Below, piece by piece: positions 5,396 through 5,430 of a stretch of 5,430 bases of DNA. Numbering within the stretch: the first letter of the stretch is position 1; the number at the start of each line of letters is the position of its first letter. The stretch is from NCBI GenBank assembly GCA_015163815.1, contig JAAOIJ010000011.1, positions 1 to 5,430 on the forward strand. The letters run 5' to 3'. Source of the stretch: Endozoicomonadaceae bacterium (GTDB lineage Bacteria > Pseudomonadota > Gammaproteobacteria > Pseudomonadales > Endozoicomonadaceae). Position numbers and translations under genes: made by a program. Below the pieces are notes generated by a model. It saw nothing but the letters and a program-made list of their open reading frames with translations, had not been told where the DNA came from and did no database searches.

Positions 5396-5430
5396 ATTTT
5401 AAAATACACGACACTCTTTTTTTTAAAAAA

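Noticed and set aside
1..5430. tRNA, rRNA, CRISPR array, toxin-antitoxin or phage defence system
   Set aside because: No cloverleaf, no spaced direct repeats and no recognisable toxin, antitoxin or nuclease motif were found on either strand.

Overview
This is an AT-rich bacterial window with all convincing genes on the + strand. The best guide to the organism is the three-gene block at the right, ubiG - mupP-type phosphatase - yciK. That order is known from Pseudomonas and other Gammaproteobacteria, so the window most likely comes from an AT-rich gammaproteobacterium. The low GC, a decaying insertion sequence and exported orphan proteins would fit a host-associated lineage such as the Legionellales, but that placement is inference.

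Left part (1-2181). A small gene encodes a 64-residue pre-peptide: a clean Sec signal peptide followed by a 41-residue hydrophilic Lys/Thr/Asn-rich tail (50-244). It is followed by an AT-only palindrome and a hairpin with A and T tracts that looks like a terminator (310-356). After about 300 bases without a gene comes a large orphan gene (673-2181) for a 502-residue protein with an N-terminal signal sequence and no family I can name. Its start is set by a strong AGGAGA ribosome-binding site, with a plausible extended -10 promoter just upstream.

Middle part (about 2172-3073). The 870-base gap holds the relic of an IS30-family insertion sequence. Pieces of its transposase can be read in order across shifting frames: the helix-turn-helix N-terminus, the segment leading into the DDE core, and the C-terminal end. 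Stops, frameshifts, an internal deletion and loss of catalytic residues show that it is dead. Its left end appears to run into the 3' end of the orphan gene, and its right end lies just upstream of ubiG.

Right part (3072-5430). A promoter with a perfect TATAAT lies between the IS relic and ubiG. UbiG (ubiquinone O-methyltransferase), a HAD phosphatase of the MupP type (MurNAc-6-phosphate phosphatase in peptidoglycan recycling) and a YciK-family short-chain dehydrogenase follow as a tight operon: the first two overlap by 11 bases and the third begins 53 bases later. UbiG serves respiratory quinone synthesis, MupP serves cell-wall recycling and the role of YciK is unknown, so the cluster is conserved by position rather than by one pathway. 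A weak hairpin with a T run follows yciK. I see no tRNA, rRNA, CRISPR array or clear defence system.
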